A DNA stretch of 64,000 nt from assembly GCF_022581195.2 (NCBI RefSeq), contig NC_061463.1:10478001-10542000 (forward strand). Reading direction: 5' to 3'. This DNA comes from Helicoverpa zea (lineage: Eukaryota; Arthropoda; Insecta; Lepidoptera; Noctuidae). Within the stretch, counting starts at the first letter, position 1. Every line of letters begins with the position of its first letter. The translations under genes and the position numbers were made by a program. Of this stretch, positions 9,648 through 21,495 are shown piece by piece. The notes below the pieces were generated by a model, which did no database searches, was not told where the DNA came from, and worked only from the letters and a program-made list of their open reading frames with translations.

Positions 9648-10697
9648 TAAGGTATAGGTTTAATAAGTAGATAGGTATAGATCTTATAGGTACGTTTAGG
9701 GTTCTCTCAAGGTCTGAGTTCTGATTTACGTGAGACCTGTGATACTGTGTGGGTTTGCTTGCTATTGTGATTCATGTTGTAATGTTACTTTGTAGGATGT
9801 AGTATGATTGTGGAAAATATCAAAAGTGCTTTATAATTATAGTTGGAAAATTTAAAAAAATCTATGTAGGAAGACTAATAGAAGAAATGCAAGATATAGG
9901 CCGTTTGAGCACAGAACACATTTGATATACTTATGTTGCTTATTGCAAATTACGAACGATCCAACAAATAAAGGAACTCATGGTAAAGTAGAAATAAGTA
10001 TCTACCACTAGAAAGAATAACTATATCCTTACAAACTTACACCTGGGCAAAAAAAACCAAAGGTCCTTACAAAAATCCCTGTATCTCAAAAATAACCAAC
10101 AAATACCCGAAGCCACAACATAATTCTAACCTTTATCTACAGAAGCATCGCATGTATTTCATTATTACACCACGCTCTATAAAATCGGCGATCATAAAGC
10201 CGAGAGCACACGATAAGATCTGGAACACATCCCGCTAAATGACTTCGTGTGTACAGTCTTTAGCCCTTATAAGATTTTTTTGTTACTCTACTTGTCAAGG
10301 ATATGTCGTGACTGTTTTGGGGTTTGTTTTTGTTTTGTGTAGTGTATTTTGAATTTCTATGTCGACTATGTCATTGTCATTTCTCTTAAATTTTCCTCTG
10401 TGCTTATTTTATCATCATCAGTTTAATACCTATTTAAGCTTCTTAAAGTAACTACTTCACTTATTGTCTACAAGTTCTTACACTTTCTGAGAATATCCCA
10501 TTTAACCAAACGAACTCTTCAGTTTTCAGCTCGGTTGATCATAGTCTTCTGTAACATGTGCTTTATCATTTCAATTGTCACATTCACGTTTCGCACATCG
10601 ATCTTCTTGTATCTCCATCTCCCGTTTTCGATATCAAATGCAGGAATTTTTCGAAAACTTTTGAAACTTATCCCCATTCCTATCTATTCACCTCAAA
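9648..10697. other. Unassigned AT-rich DNA
   Basis: No gene or repeat that I can support. A 62-codon frame at 10535-10723 runs into repeat A and is not convincing. Confidence 0.4.
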
Positions 10698-10862
10698 GAA
10701 TCAGTCTTACTAAGAGCTACTAGGTTGCCTAGGTACTTGCTTAAAGAGGTCAGATTGGCAGTCGCTCCATGTAAAACAATGGTACTCAACCGAGAGACTG
10801 AACCTTATGAGACTGGAAGCCAACCCAGAAAATACTAGGCAGATGAAGATCTCAAACAACAC
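10698..10862 (+). repeat. Interspersed repeat family A, copy 4
   Basis: Shows cagtcttactaagagctact, aggttgcctaggtacttgct, gaggtcagattggcagtcgc, aatggtactcaa, gagactggaagccaaccc and aggcagatgaagat in family order. It is more diverged than copy 3. Confidence 0.7.
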
Positions 10863-11109
10863 ATCAATCGCACTACCAATCACTCAAACGCATCTGATTC
10901 ATACAAAGTGCATTATGGCCTATATCTATGCAAGCCTATGCATGCGGAACCCGGCCTAACAAATATGCACACTGTTACTTCGTAATAGAACCACTGTGCA
11001 TACTAAATGTCCCTTATAAGGTACGGTGTGTTTCCACTTCTGAAGCCGGATAGAATCTAGTTTTGCTTAGTAAATAAACTGCATCTACGTACTTAAATAG
11101 GTACTTACA

Positions 11110-11332
11110 GATGCTAGCTTGTACCAGCGGTTTCACCCTCGTCCCTTGCTACTTCGCGCACCAGGATAAAATAAAAATTAATAGTTTCAAAAACTAAAAC
11201 ACACGCTAGTCATGTATTGTCATCCGAACTCAGAGCGTGTGCAAAATTTCATCCCAATCGGACACCGGGAAGAGGGTCAAATTAAGATTGCATAGTTAGT
11301 TATAAGTGAAGCTAATATAAGCGTGTTAAAAT
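11110..11332 (-). repeat. Composite repeat: inverted Helitron-type end plus a second element
   Basis: At 11110-11165, gctagcttgtaccagcggtt followed by tcaccctcgtccc and gcgcaccaggataaa is the reverse complement of a Helitron 3' end as seen at 48530-48585. Following it, 11183-11332 begins ctaaaacacacgctag and ends ataagcgtgttaaaa, a short imperfect inverted pair. It contains gagcgtgtgcaaaatttcat, a word common in moth repeats. The second part may be an independent small element. Confidence 0.5.
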
Positions 11333-11708
11333 AGCCTGTACATAGCCTATGCTACACGAAATTGTTTTTCAAATTATTACAAAGAAAATTGTTTGGCAGT
11401 GAAATTTTTCAAATTATTTTAAAAATACAGATTCAGATTTCTATATTGGAACCATTAGTACCTGTGATTGGCACGTTCAAACTTTGTCAGCCTTATAATA
11501 CTAATGTAGTACTCACAGATTGACAGCTATTTGACAGCCAAATAAATCCGTAAAACAATGTACCCGCCCTATTCACGTAGCGACTGCACTAAAATTCAAA
11601 TTCGCGCTAACTGTCACCGCGATTGTCATTCTGAGCCTGTCCTTCTTATACCAACAATATTTTATTAAGAGCCGGCCTTGCTTACTGAATACCTGATCAA
11701 TACTTATA
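11333..11708. other. Unassigned AT-rich DNA
   Basis: No gene or repeat recognised. Confidence 0.4.
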
Positions 11709-11909
11709 TCTATAATAATATTATAAAGCTGAAGAGTTTATTTGTCTGTTTGAATGTTTTCTTAGGAACTACGCCTCCAATTAGAAAAAAAATATTTGAG
11801 AGTTAGATAGCCCATTCATCGAGGTAAACTTTAGGGTACCTACTTTTTATCTGAATTTGCGGAGAATTAGTACCAGTAGGACAATGGTGAAACAATTGAC
11901 AAAAGCTCG
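11709..11909 (+). mobile_element. Small non-autonomous Helitron, about 201 bp, degraded 3' end
   Basis: Starts TCTATAATAATATTATAAAG after an A and runs through gctgaagagtttatttgtct, gttagatagcccattcatcg and a tactttttatctgaat block. It ends gacaaaagctcg before a T, where the usual terminal CTAG has become CTCG. Helitrons have no TIRs and insert between A and T, as here. The family resembles the abundant Lep1-type lepidopteran Helitrons. Confidence 0.65.
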
Positions 11910-12635
11910 TAATATTAATAAGCCGGAGAGTTTTCTTATTTCTCGTACACATGCTTGAATGCAGAGTTTTTTCAATCGAACCATATTTCAATAAAAGCAG
12001 ATTTTGTTGCGAATTAATAAAAGGACTTATCTATTTTATTACTTAATAATTATAGAAAAGGAAATAACCTTAGCATTCAATAATCTTCATCACAATAAAA
12101 TATCAATAAGAAATAAAATCTTTGTTAGAATGACCATAAAACAATATTCACTTCCTTCATTAAATTTCTATTGAAATTAAAATACATCCGCATTGCTAGA
12201 AAAACAATAAAGACAGACAGACTCAATAATCTTTTAAGCAAATTAACTTTTTACGAGGTGACTATTCCAGTTTAATTATAATTAATTTAATAAAGAAAAG
12301 GAATTGTCCTTTTGTTTATAAATCCTATAAAACATTTTATTAGGTACTTTTTGCATGTAAAGAGAATAAACAATTATCTCTAGAACATAAAATGGCGATT
12401 CAGGTACTTTTGTAACTATCCTAGACACATCACGTGTCCAACCTTTTCCTAGCTTTGTCGGTGTCGTCGACTTAAAACTATCTGGATACAATTGATTGCC
12501 AATATTTCACAAGCAGCGATTTGCTATCTGACGTCCTTAACTCAGTTTCCTAGGCAACAGGATACCCGTTGGTATGACGAAGCTGGTTGGTATTCGAAGA
12601 TATAAAAAGAATAAATAGAAACAATATAAAAAGAA
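11910..12635. other. Unassigned AT-rich DNA
   Basis: No gene or repeat recognised. Confidence 0.4.
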
Positions 12636-12682
12636 ACAGTTTACTCTGCAGTGTGTAGTGTACACACTGCAGAGTAAACTGT
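12636..12682. repeat. Perfect 22-bp hairpin with 3-nt loop
   Basis: Bases 12636-12657 are the exact reverse complement of 12661-12682, with gtg (12658-12660) between. The right arm is the first 22 bases of the small element at 12661-12771; the left arm lies outside it. The loop is too short for a typical microRNA precursor. The structure looks like a local inverted duplication of the element's end. Confidence 0.95.
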
Positions 12683-12771
12683 CAGCGGATAGTGGGTGAA
12701 AGGGTTGGCTGACAGCTTATATTGATCTACTAATATGAATCAAATAAAACTTTTTAGTTGGTCTGATACCG
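12661..12771 (+). mobile_element. Small element family E, copy 1
   Basis: Begins tacacactgcagagtaaact and ends tttttagttggtctgatacc followed by gg. Both termini recur, in the opposite orientation, at 23692-23785, so these mark the two ends of one short family. Interior words such as ggctgacag are also partly shared. No coding capacity; class unknown. Confidence 0.65.
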
Positions 12772-12852
12772 GCCGGGGGATAGTCACTACCATTCATCTT
12801 CAATCTCCATACTGATATATTTTCCCTAATAATAATAATAATGGGGTCCACG

Positions 12853-13062
12853 GCAGTTTTCGGCCACGGGCTGTTCTCAATTTCTCATATAAGGAGATCA
12901 GCCAGCTGCGCAGGACATATAATAGTGCACGAGCATTTGCGCACACACAAGTGCACGAGCATTTGCGCACACACAAGTGCACTCACTATTCCTTATCCCA
13001 CTACTCTCATAACCCGATGGGACGGCGATCTGACACGACCGGAGAGTGAGAGAGTTCAGGTA
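12853..13062 (-). mobile_element. 5'-truncated tRNA-derived SINE (3' part only)
   Basis: On the plus strand it reads ggctgttctcaatttctcat, aaggagatcagcca, aggacatataatagtgcacg, agcatttgcgcac, cactcactattcctta and cccgatgggacgg, then tctgacacgaccggagag. All of this matches 62093-62240 in order. The tRNA-like head seen at 62340-62417 is missing, so this is a truncated insertion on the minus strand. Confidence 0.75.
12925..12976. repeat. 26-bp perfect tandem duplication inside the truncated SINE
   Basis: Bases 12925-12950 and 12951-12976 are identical; each starts gtgcacgagcatttgcgcac. The full-length SINE at 62060 has a single copy, so the duplication happened in this copy or its source. Confidence 0.95.
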
Positions 13063-16000
13063 ATTAATAATGATCAGATAATTATTTTCCCTATAATACT
13101 ATCGGTCGACTAAAAGTTTGCAGTATACGGGATCTTTAAAAGTAACCACGTCGGCAAAAGTACAAAGAAAGTTCTTTTCCCACAGTACGTAAATCCCAGT
13201 TTCCTTCCTAGTTAAAACTAACTGTACTGCCAAAACAGTATGGTTTTCTTGTTATTAGCATTATAACTATCTGTGGGCCCAAATATGGTCCAAGACCAAC
13301 TAGATGCCTAATCGACTGGTTTACAGTAGCCATTGTAAAATGTGGTGTACCGTATTTGTAGGGTGACCGGACAATAGCATTTTGAAGTTTTTAGGACCAT
13401 CTGGACAATTGGATTTGGAAATATGGAGCAAAAAGTTCCGAAAAATGAAAATGAAACTTTTTACTAACCGGATTAAAATTGAATAACTATTTTGTATGTA
13501 TTTCATCTGAAATGATTCAACCCTTTTTATTATGTCTTAATTTTAGCCTCGTATGTAAAATTAAAAATATTTTATTAATTTGTCTAAAGTAGTCTTGCCA
13601 ATTAGTAGGCATTAGTAGGTACAGTTTTCGTTGTTGTTCATTAACCACTAATACAATTAAAAAACTCATTTATTTGAGCATAGGTAAGTAAACAACATCC
13701 ATTCTTTCTAATTTCTTTAAATCTTGTCACCCTATACCCAAGACACAGCATGTACTAAGAAATTGACTATAAATATTTATTGTAACTGAAATGGCTAAAA
13801 CTATCATTACTCTTCGTCCTTTATATGGAAAAGCGAGTTAATATCGATATAGGAGTAAGCAGGAATCGAGTTGTCCCGTGTTTGAATAACTTATTCTTAA
13901 AGTTCAAAGGATAATAAAGATTTAAGTATTATAAAATAATAGCTTTTGAAAAAGTTGAGATATACTGGTTTTTTGTTGAATTTAGTCTATGAGTGCCTTA
14001 AAGAAAATAAATGCGATCAAAATACCTATGTAATGTAGAGATAATAGACATATGCAGTTTGTTTTTGTCAAATACTTCGTTGTCGTACAAATCATAAATT
14101 ATAACTGTCACACGGTTGTCTTTAAAAACATTGATTTGGCCCAAATAAGGACAAGACAGCAACAAACAAACAACAATCCAAACATTTCCTTGGATTTCTA
14201 TAAAATTACCAGCGAGATATAAATCATATCAAACCGTAGCGTGTCCGTGAGTCAGCTCAACAATTGCAATGAAACCCAATCTGATTTCTATCAGACTACA
14301 AACTATCAGTACAGACATAACCACCAATTTATCTTGACCCCCCACTTCCCCCCCACATCTCGGAAGTCTCAGAGAAATCGGGGTCACCCTATCAACGACC
14401 ACAGATCTATCCTACCTGGTTAACTTAACTGATTTTCTGTCAAGTATAATCAAGTTATTTGTGCTAAAGCTGTTTGCGACAAGGCCCTTAACGGGTTCTA
14501 TTCCCGGTTTGGTTATAACCGAATGCCACTTGTTTAGATAAAACTATTTATAGGAATGTTAAAGATAGCCTTATGTTGAGTAAAATTCAATAATTAGTTC
14601 TTATAATTGATTTACGTCAATGCGCGTCTTGCTAATTATAAGTAATTTATGTTTTGAATTAAAGTCAGGTAGTAATTGGTGATAAATAATGTAATCTGAT
14701 TCATAATGTTAATATAATAATATTATGATAAAGTTGCTTCCTATGCTTATTTGAATAATCGTTAACCTGTGTTATGACTTTTTTTATTGAAAATACTAAC
14801 ATGATTTGTGAATATGACACAAACAAGCTACTTGACACTGCCAAGTTGGCTGTTTTCTTAATCGATTTATGAATAAAGATTATGAAATATTATGTGTATA
14901 TTGGTTGCTACCTATGCATCTTTATTTTGGTTGAGAATGACCTCAGTGCATCCCACTCAATACATTTTGGTTAATTACTACCGAAAAATACATACATGTC
15001 CAACATATATTGAGGATCTACCTATTAGTACCGACCCTACAAAAGAAAATCAATCAGGACAGCGCAATTCAAAACAATTCCTAGATAAATCTCACTTAAC
15101 AATGATAATGTAAAAACTCAATGCACTTTGTTGCAATCACGTTGCAACATTTAAAATGTTAATAAGAACGATCTTGTATGCGGGGCGGACGGTTTTGCAA
15201 ATCATCTTATTCGCTGCATCATGAAATCGCTTTGTTTATTGATGATGTAGTGGAAGAGGGTTACTTGCATGTCATTTATTATTTAAAGGAGTATTGTGAG
15301 GATGAAGATATTATGTAGAATTGGGCTTAGGAATTGTTTATTATCAAACGTCTATGAAAAGGGCAGTAGTATCTATAGACCTTATATTCTTGAGGTGTAA
15401 AATAATCAGGTGTCATAATTTCTCTGTCCTTATCCCAATTTTTATTAGAGGTCTGCGCAGCTTCTTCCAATCTCACACCATGGCACATATTTTTCACTTT
15501 GCCATCATATTCTCATTCACACAATACTTCCCTCGTTTCTTTGGTCCTCCTCATCTATCCTCAAAATACGAAGTCTATCTTATTCAAAACATATATTAAC
15601 AGTGACTTTGACTACAGCTGACTCAGTTTTTAATTCAGCCAGTAATACAAAAAGATCATTTTAATTTAAAGTTTAAATAAATTGCCATCTTGCAAAGGAT
15701 AATAAACTTGATGATGATGCACATTCTGATCCAAGCCTTGCATGATCCAATCGGCTAATAAATCGATACACCTCATGTAAATCTTGTTTCTTGCAGTATT
15801 TATAGGATACTAAACTTTATAATTGTTATTATGATCATTGACATTATTTAATTACAGCTTAACGTTATTAAATGCTATGTAAATATGCAAATTGTTCACT
15901 CGTATAAATATTTTTCAAAGTAATGTTTATACGATTTTATTGATGTCATCATAAATGGATAGTTAAAATCACCAATGGATTCCTAAAAGTCATCATATTT

Positions 16001-16404
16001 TCTAGAATTTCGTTAATTAAAATTATTCAGTGTAATATTACCCGCTAACCACTAATTTGTGATATAATTGGGAGGCATTTAAATACAGCTCTTAATTTCG
16101 CTGTTGGCAAATTTATTATATTTGCGTAATTGTAAATAGTTGGTAATTTTGCTAAATAAATCTGGATACAATAAACTATGGGCGATAATATCTAAGTTTT
16201 GACAGTTCATAATAAAATATGATTTTACTGTTTATGTTTATAAATTACCTGAAATAGCAACACAAGCAATTTATCTTTTGTAATTAAACAAGAGTTTATT
16301 AAAAATTGATTGGCCACTTTAATCGAGGTTTACATTGATTTATTCATAGCAAACTTGAATAATTTGTTTCATAAAGGGCTATAAAGTCAGCAATTAGTCA
16401 CATG
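13063..16404. other. Long repeat-poor AT-rich stretch
   Basis: No gene, TIR or known repeat could be supported. Around 14483-14510 a word gggttctattcccgg resembles a tRNA B box but has no tRNA fold around it. The part from about 15840 to 16400 is repeat-free and rich in POU/homeodomain-like words (atgcaaat, taattaa), as moth intronic DNA often is. Confidence 0.4.
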
Positions 16405-16690
16405 TGAATGTAAAAATGTGGTCCAATAACCGCTCCTTGGGCGACTCCGTGCGTCGCGGGCGAGTTTTCGATGCAAAACGACAAAGTATTGACACCAGGC
16501 TTTTATACCGTTCACAGTACACGTGCTAACTTATCTATTACGTAGTAGAAATGACAAGGTTCGCAAGCAACATTGTTTGTTGCCTACTCAACTGTGTCAA
16601 AGGCTTCTGTAAGATTTATAGTTTTATAGCGTGAGACAATGGCTTGCAAAATAATTGTTTTTCATTAGATAAGTTGGCGTGACTGAACCA
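16405..16690 (-). pseudogene. Decayed non-LTR reverse-transcriptase fragment
   Basis: On the minus strand, 16588-16608 reads EAFDTVE, matching RT motif A (K/RAFDTVDH, where the Asp binds metal). After stops, 16448-16413 reads GVAQGAVIGPHF, matching the conserved (S/T)GVPQGSVLGPLLF motif of jockey/CR1-like LINEs. The distance between the motifs suits an RT domain. In-frame stops (after DTVE and further on) and the missing FADD region show a dead, internally truncated copy. This is the only piece of a catalytic domain in the window. Confidence 0.7.
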
Positions 16691-19600
16691 GATTCTTTGG
16701 AATTCTGCAGCCGTTTCTAAAAACTTGATCAGCTAGACAAGTTGCGATAAACAATTGTGTCTAGATCGACATTATAGGAAACTGGATTTTTTCCTTGTTA
16801 TGTCATGTGACATTTTATATTAATTATGCTAAGTGGAAAGTAGAGTCATTGGAATTCAATGTCAATGTTATAATTATTTTGTGTCGACACGTTTATCATA
16901 GGCTGCTTTAGTGCGGAAAAAACCTCGTGTATGTTTTATTAAAAACTTGGTAATTTACAATGCATTAAATGTACCTATAGACAAGACTAATTGGCAATTG
17001 CAACAGATGATAGGAAAGGTGTGTCTTCCAGCCATTGATCGAACAATGAAAATCAATAAACATGTTTTAAGCAATAAACACTTCATTGTGAAAACAATAT
17101 TATTATGGACCAACTATATGTAGAGGAGCCCAATATTTTAGCAGTTGATCAAGTAATAAAAGTCGATAATAAATTGCATTGTCTTCTTTATACGCCATTG
17201 ATTGTGGTGCTGTTAATACATATTTTTTGTTCAATCGTAAAAAGGTAGGCGTGTGTTCCTTACAATAATAAAAGATCGATTGTACCTTTGCAATCGATTT
17301 TTTAGTAGCAAATTATCTCCTAAACAATGGATGTGAAAAACTTATGGATCTATAAATCGTTGAAACAGAACATAAAAGCGGTAAGTTGAGGTTTTTAAGT
17401 TCTTTATTTTAAAAGGTCTTATAAGAAGTGCTTGTCATAACATTACTTTTATGGTGCTTTTTCTATATAAAAAACGCAAAGATTGAAACATTTCATGAAA
17501 AAAGTTATGATTAATTACCGCTTATTCATAGCCTTTGATGTACCTAATTATTAATGCTACTTAAAGCTAATGAAAAAAAAACTTTATTTTTCTACTAGTT
17601 GAACTAGCTTAATGTTAAATACGTATACTTACTTTATTTTATTTAACAAAATATTCTTACATGAAATAAGAAAATAACATCAAAATTTTATCTCTCAAAG
17701 TAACTTTACGACTCGGCAAAGAACTTCCTATTCAGAACAAGTACACCAACGCCACGGTTTTCTCAAGAACTTTTGCGAATATCACTTCCAAAATCTAACA
17801 ACAGATGTCGCCAGTCATGCAAACGAAAGAGGCAACTTGCAAAAAGGTTCGAAGGGCGCTTCAAAAGTGAAAATTGCAACTCACCGTTAGCCCAATAGAT
17901 GGCGCTACTGGTACTTTGAAACATCTGCAATGAGAAAAAAAAAGTAATTAGCTTATAGGAATAACGGAGTAACTATTAGAATATAAAACATTATTTTGAA
18001 ACGTTAAAAAAACGTTTTAGCAGTGAGAGGTTGTTAATGGGAATTTGGAAATAATGAATCGGAAAACGTGATAGGCATATCGGAAAAAAAAACTCAATCA
18101 TCAAATAGAGCTTTTTTAAACAAAATACCTAAGCCATGGTGAGATGCTGTTATTGCCTAGGACTTATATAGCGACTGAGAAGTTTTAATTTGATTATTAG
18201 TACTTACATAAAATTCAAAAAGTAGGTATATCTCACATAAAATTAACGTATTGTAATTGGGCCGACTGACGTGCTTTTAAAAACTGGCCTAGCAAAACAA
18301 TCTTTATGCCAATCAAATAAATTACAGACAATATAGATGATGACTGTATTTGTTGCACTGCTATGCAATTATAAGGCAGACATAATTGTTACGGTTATTT
18401 CAAATATATGGACAGAAAAACAGATAAATGTATTGCAATTACCTATTGCAGACAAAAGGATCTTAATAAAATCGTGGTATGGTTTTTGCATTGTTTTTAG
18501 CCGATGAAAATTTTGGTTTGAGAAAATATGACAAAGTATAGAAAAATACATTTGTAAAGTGTATACAAAGTATAGAAATTATTATACATTATTTTTACAA
18601 TATAGGCTGTTGATAACAATTTCTCTAATAAAGTTTTTTTAATCGTATGGCAACTGGTTTTTGAAAACTTGTTTTTGTAGTATGTGGAAAAACTTTTTTA
18701 CTAAATAATGTCGGTATTTGATATGCAAGTGAAAAATAATACCTCAACTTCTTTGTACCGTCAAAAAACTATATTACAATAATCTCGTTCCACACAACTT
18801 ATTTTATTCCACACTATAAGAAAAAAAATCTTATAAGAAACCCACAGCTGTTGCCCAACTATCAGGGGTTGAGCTAACCCCACTATAGAAAAAATCGATG
18901 GGCGTCACCAAGGGTTTACGGGGTTGCAACCCTCGGTCATTCATAGAGTTCGCATCACGCGACGCAATTTAAAATTATAGGGTGGCCGAGTAAAGTGTAT
19001 TTTTCATATATTTTTCCCCGTTTTTTTTTCGTTGTGACATGTTTTTTTTGGGTTCGTAAAACAGTTTTTTTTTACTGTTACGTTTTGCGGTTTTGGTTGA
19101 TAGGTAATTTTGGGTTAATTATGTTTTTTTTTCATTTGAATTTTTTGTGACCCTAGTAACAAATTGTTTCAAAAAGTTAAGTGTTACATAAAAGTAGAAA
19201 TTTAAAAATCGTTAAAATTGTAATGTAAAACCTTAGGCAGTAATTAATTTAATATTTTTCAGTTACGCCCTAGGCTTCAACCATGTTAATAAAATAGCAA
19301 TTTTATAGATGGTACAGTTTAACATTCTATTTTTGCCACAACATTGTAATACCCGAGCCTTAAATTACATGTTTTCTATACATTAGACTATTAATAAGAT
19401 CTTTGTATGGCAATATTATTAATTTTAATAAACACTAGTTGTCTTGTCGGTAGCTAAGCTGTCTGGTATTATTATAAATTATGATGATATTATTATCATG
19501 GGATGCATGTTGTGCCTAACGGTGGATGTATGCAACTTCCTTTTAAATGAATATTGTTGACTAGTGATGTGACGGTGTTATTGATAGTGTGATGAAAGTT

Positions 19601-19794
19601 GTTATTTTTTTATATGGTAATATGTTTGTGTTAATATTTTATATTAGTTTTTAGTTGTAACCGAAGAGGGACTACGGAAGTTCAAAGTTTTTCAATCAAT
19701 TTTTAGTTTAAGGAATATGTAAAAGTTGAATTTGTATATATTTTCTATACTAACGTTTCACAGACTGCATTATTGTTTAATACTGCGATAGTAA
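16691..19794. other. Long AT-rich stretch without genes
   Basis: No gene recognised. 16980-17380 is dense in CAATAAA, ATTGAT/ATCGATT and ACAATGG words. 17805-17935 contains the word tagatggcgctactgg, which is frequent in moth repeats, with no boundaries seen. 18885-18990 is a small GC-richer patch of unknown nature. Confidence 0.4.
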
Positions 19795-19935
19795 CCCTGT
19801 CCGTCCGTCGTTCTTTCAAACCACAACTACTTAATCCATTTACATGAAACTTGATACACAGGTAATCTAGATCCAGAGAAAAGATATAGATACTGTTTAT
19901 CAGGGGATAAAAAGTAGTTCCCTCTAGGAAGATAA
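19795..19935 (+). repeat. Degraded Helitron-like fragment
   Basis: Words cctgtccgtccgtcgttctt, caactacttaatccattta, catgaaacttgatacacag and ggggataaaaagtagttccc follow the order of the middle of longer lepidopteran Helitrons like that at 60877. The terminal CTAG is absent. Confidence 0.5.
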
Positions 19936-21195
19936 TAAGAATAATTCGATTAAAACGTTGCAGTACCTACATCACTACGCTGTATTATTCTCCGCTTGTC
20001 ACTGTGAGCCCACGTGGAATTTATAATAAATCATAGCAATAAATATTTATAATTTGTTATAAAGCCATGAATGATGTCTTATAACAATATTTTGTGGGTG
20101 TTTCTATGCATTCGTAATTCTATTGATACTTAGCTCGTGTTTAAGGTTAACTTCTGTCCTTATAATAAAATAAAACGTAATGTTATGGTAAATCGGATTT
20201 TGTGTCACTATTTTATTCATTGTTATCAATTTTATACAAAGGAAGAACTGTTTCTACATACATTAAATTCATTATTACATATTAATTTGTTTAAGATAAT
20301 TTGTTTTTATATACATTAAAATATTTTTGAATACCTAAGCTTACCTAAGTAGGTAAATATTATTTCCAGTATAACATTATGTTTTAAGGATTGTATGATT
20401 TTAAGTAATTTAATCGGGTTCCCGAGTGGTTCCTACTACATAATGATGTTGATAGATAACATTGATATTTAGTATTTAATAGATTTTTTCCTTCACGTGC
20501 CTCGATGCCAAAGGTCTATTAAATAAGAGCTTTATAATTAGTTCTATGAACTTATGTCTGATGTTGTTTGCTCAAGTTACTCGTGCTTATTATTTACCTG
20601 TCTGCTTATTGAAATATATGATATAACATTATGTTTTTACCGTATTATGTACACTATAGGTAACGTAAAGTTCAGACTCAATAAGGAAAGATATACAAAC
20701 TCGTTACCTATACGGAGCACTTGACTATGTAAGAATTCTCTCGTCATTTGATTAAGATTTAGATATTTTTTAACGCAGATGAATATAAAAAGTAGATCAT
20801 CTTCCATAATTGTGGAAAGGAACCGATTTGGAAAATTCTTCTATTCCTAAAATCCAGCCCCTTAACAAAATAAATTTTTAGCTTTATAATATTAGTACTA
20901 ACTATAGATTCATTATGTCAGTAATTATTTTGATTTATTTTGTCCACAATTTTCCACGAGAAGTCAGGGGGTAAATGAAGTTAGATACACGTTCTTACAG
21001 GAAAATCCTGTATTAAGTAATAATGTTTAAACAATCCTTTGTTGACATAATGTTTGTTTTCCATTTAGTCAGTAAATAAAAATAACTTTTCCTAGAAAAC
21101 ATTTCCAAAACCTTCCGTACATATGTAACATAAAATGTTATTCTAATTAGTGAAAATGTTACTTATTTTCCTGCTCAAACGTCCATGTTTTCTTA
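19936..21195. other. Unassigned AT-rich DNA
   Basis: No gene or repeat recognised. A 60-codon frame at 20137-20319 has ordinary chance composition. Confidence 0.4.
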
Positions 21196-21275
21196 ACCGA
21201 CTTCCCGAAAAGTAGGTCCTCAATTCAGTCATTTTTCACTATCCTTTGTTACGTCAAAATTCGAATAGCAGTTGC
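21196..21275 (+). repeat. Interspersed repeat C, copy 1
   Basis: Contains aaccgacttcccgaaaagta followed by aaaattcgaatagcagttgc. The same two words recur at 21415-21490. The aaccgacttcccaaaaagga word is a frequent signature in moth repeats. Confidence 0.55.
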
Positions 21276-21385
21276 GTCATCTACCTAGCCTTATTCCCAA
21301 CTATGTTATCCGGCAACCCAATACCCCTTGCTAAGACTGGTTGTCAGACTTACTGGCTTCTGACTACCCGTAACGACTGCCAAAG
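21276..21385 (-). repeat. Interspersed repeat family A, rearranged copy on minus strand
   Basis: Plus-strand text ctacctagccttattcccaa, ctatgttatccggcaaccca and ttgctaagactggttgtcag is the reverse complement of family A words found at 7048-7203. The middle of the family (gaggaggtcag and neighbours) is missing or displaced, so it is an internally deleted copy. Confidence 0.6.
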
Positions 21386-21411
21386 ATGTTCACTGATAGC
21401 AGCTTTACTTT

Positions 21412-21495
21412 ATTAACCGACTTCCCAAAAAGGAGGTTAGCTTTTTCTAACTCTTCTTTTTTCCTTCGAAATTCGAATAGCAATAGCATATAGGA
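21412..21495 (+). repeat. Interspersed repeat C, copy 2
   Basis: Shows attaaccgacttcccaaaaa, then ggaggttagc and aaattcgaatagcaatagca, parallel to copy 1 about 220 bp upstream. A 136-codon minus-strand frame covers 21437-21847, the longest in the window. It has no domain, no initiation context and begins inside repeat sequence, so I do not call it a gene. Confidence 0.55.

Noticed and set aside
12636..12682. MicroRNA precursor
   Set aside because: A loop of three bases and a stem of only 22 bp do not match usual precursors; better explained as an inverted duplication.
14483..14510. tRNA-like B box word gggttctattcccgg
   Set aside because: No A box at the proper distance and no cloverleaf can be drawn around it.
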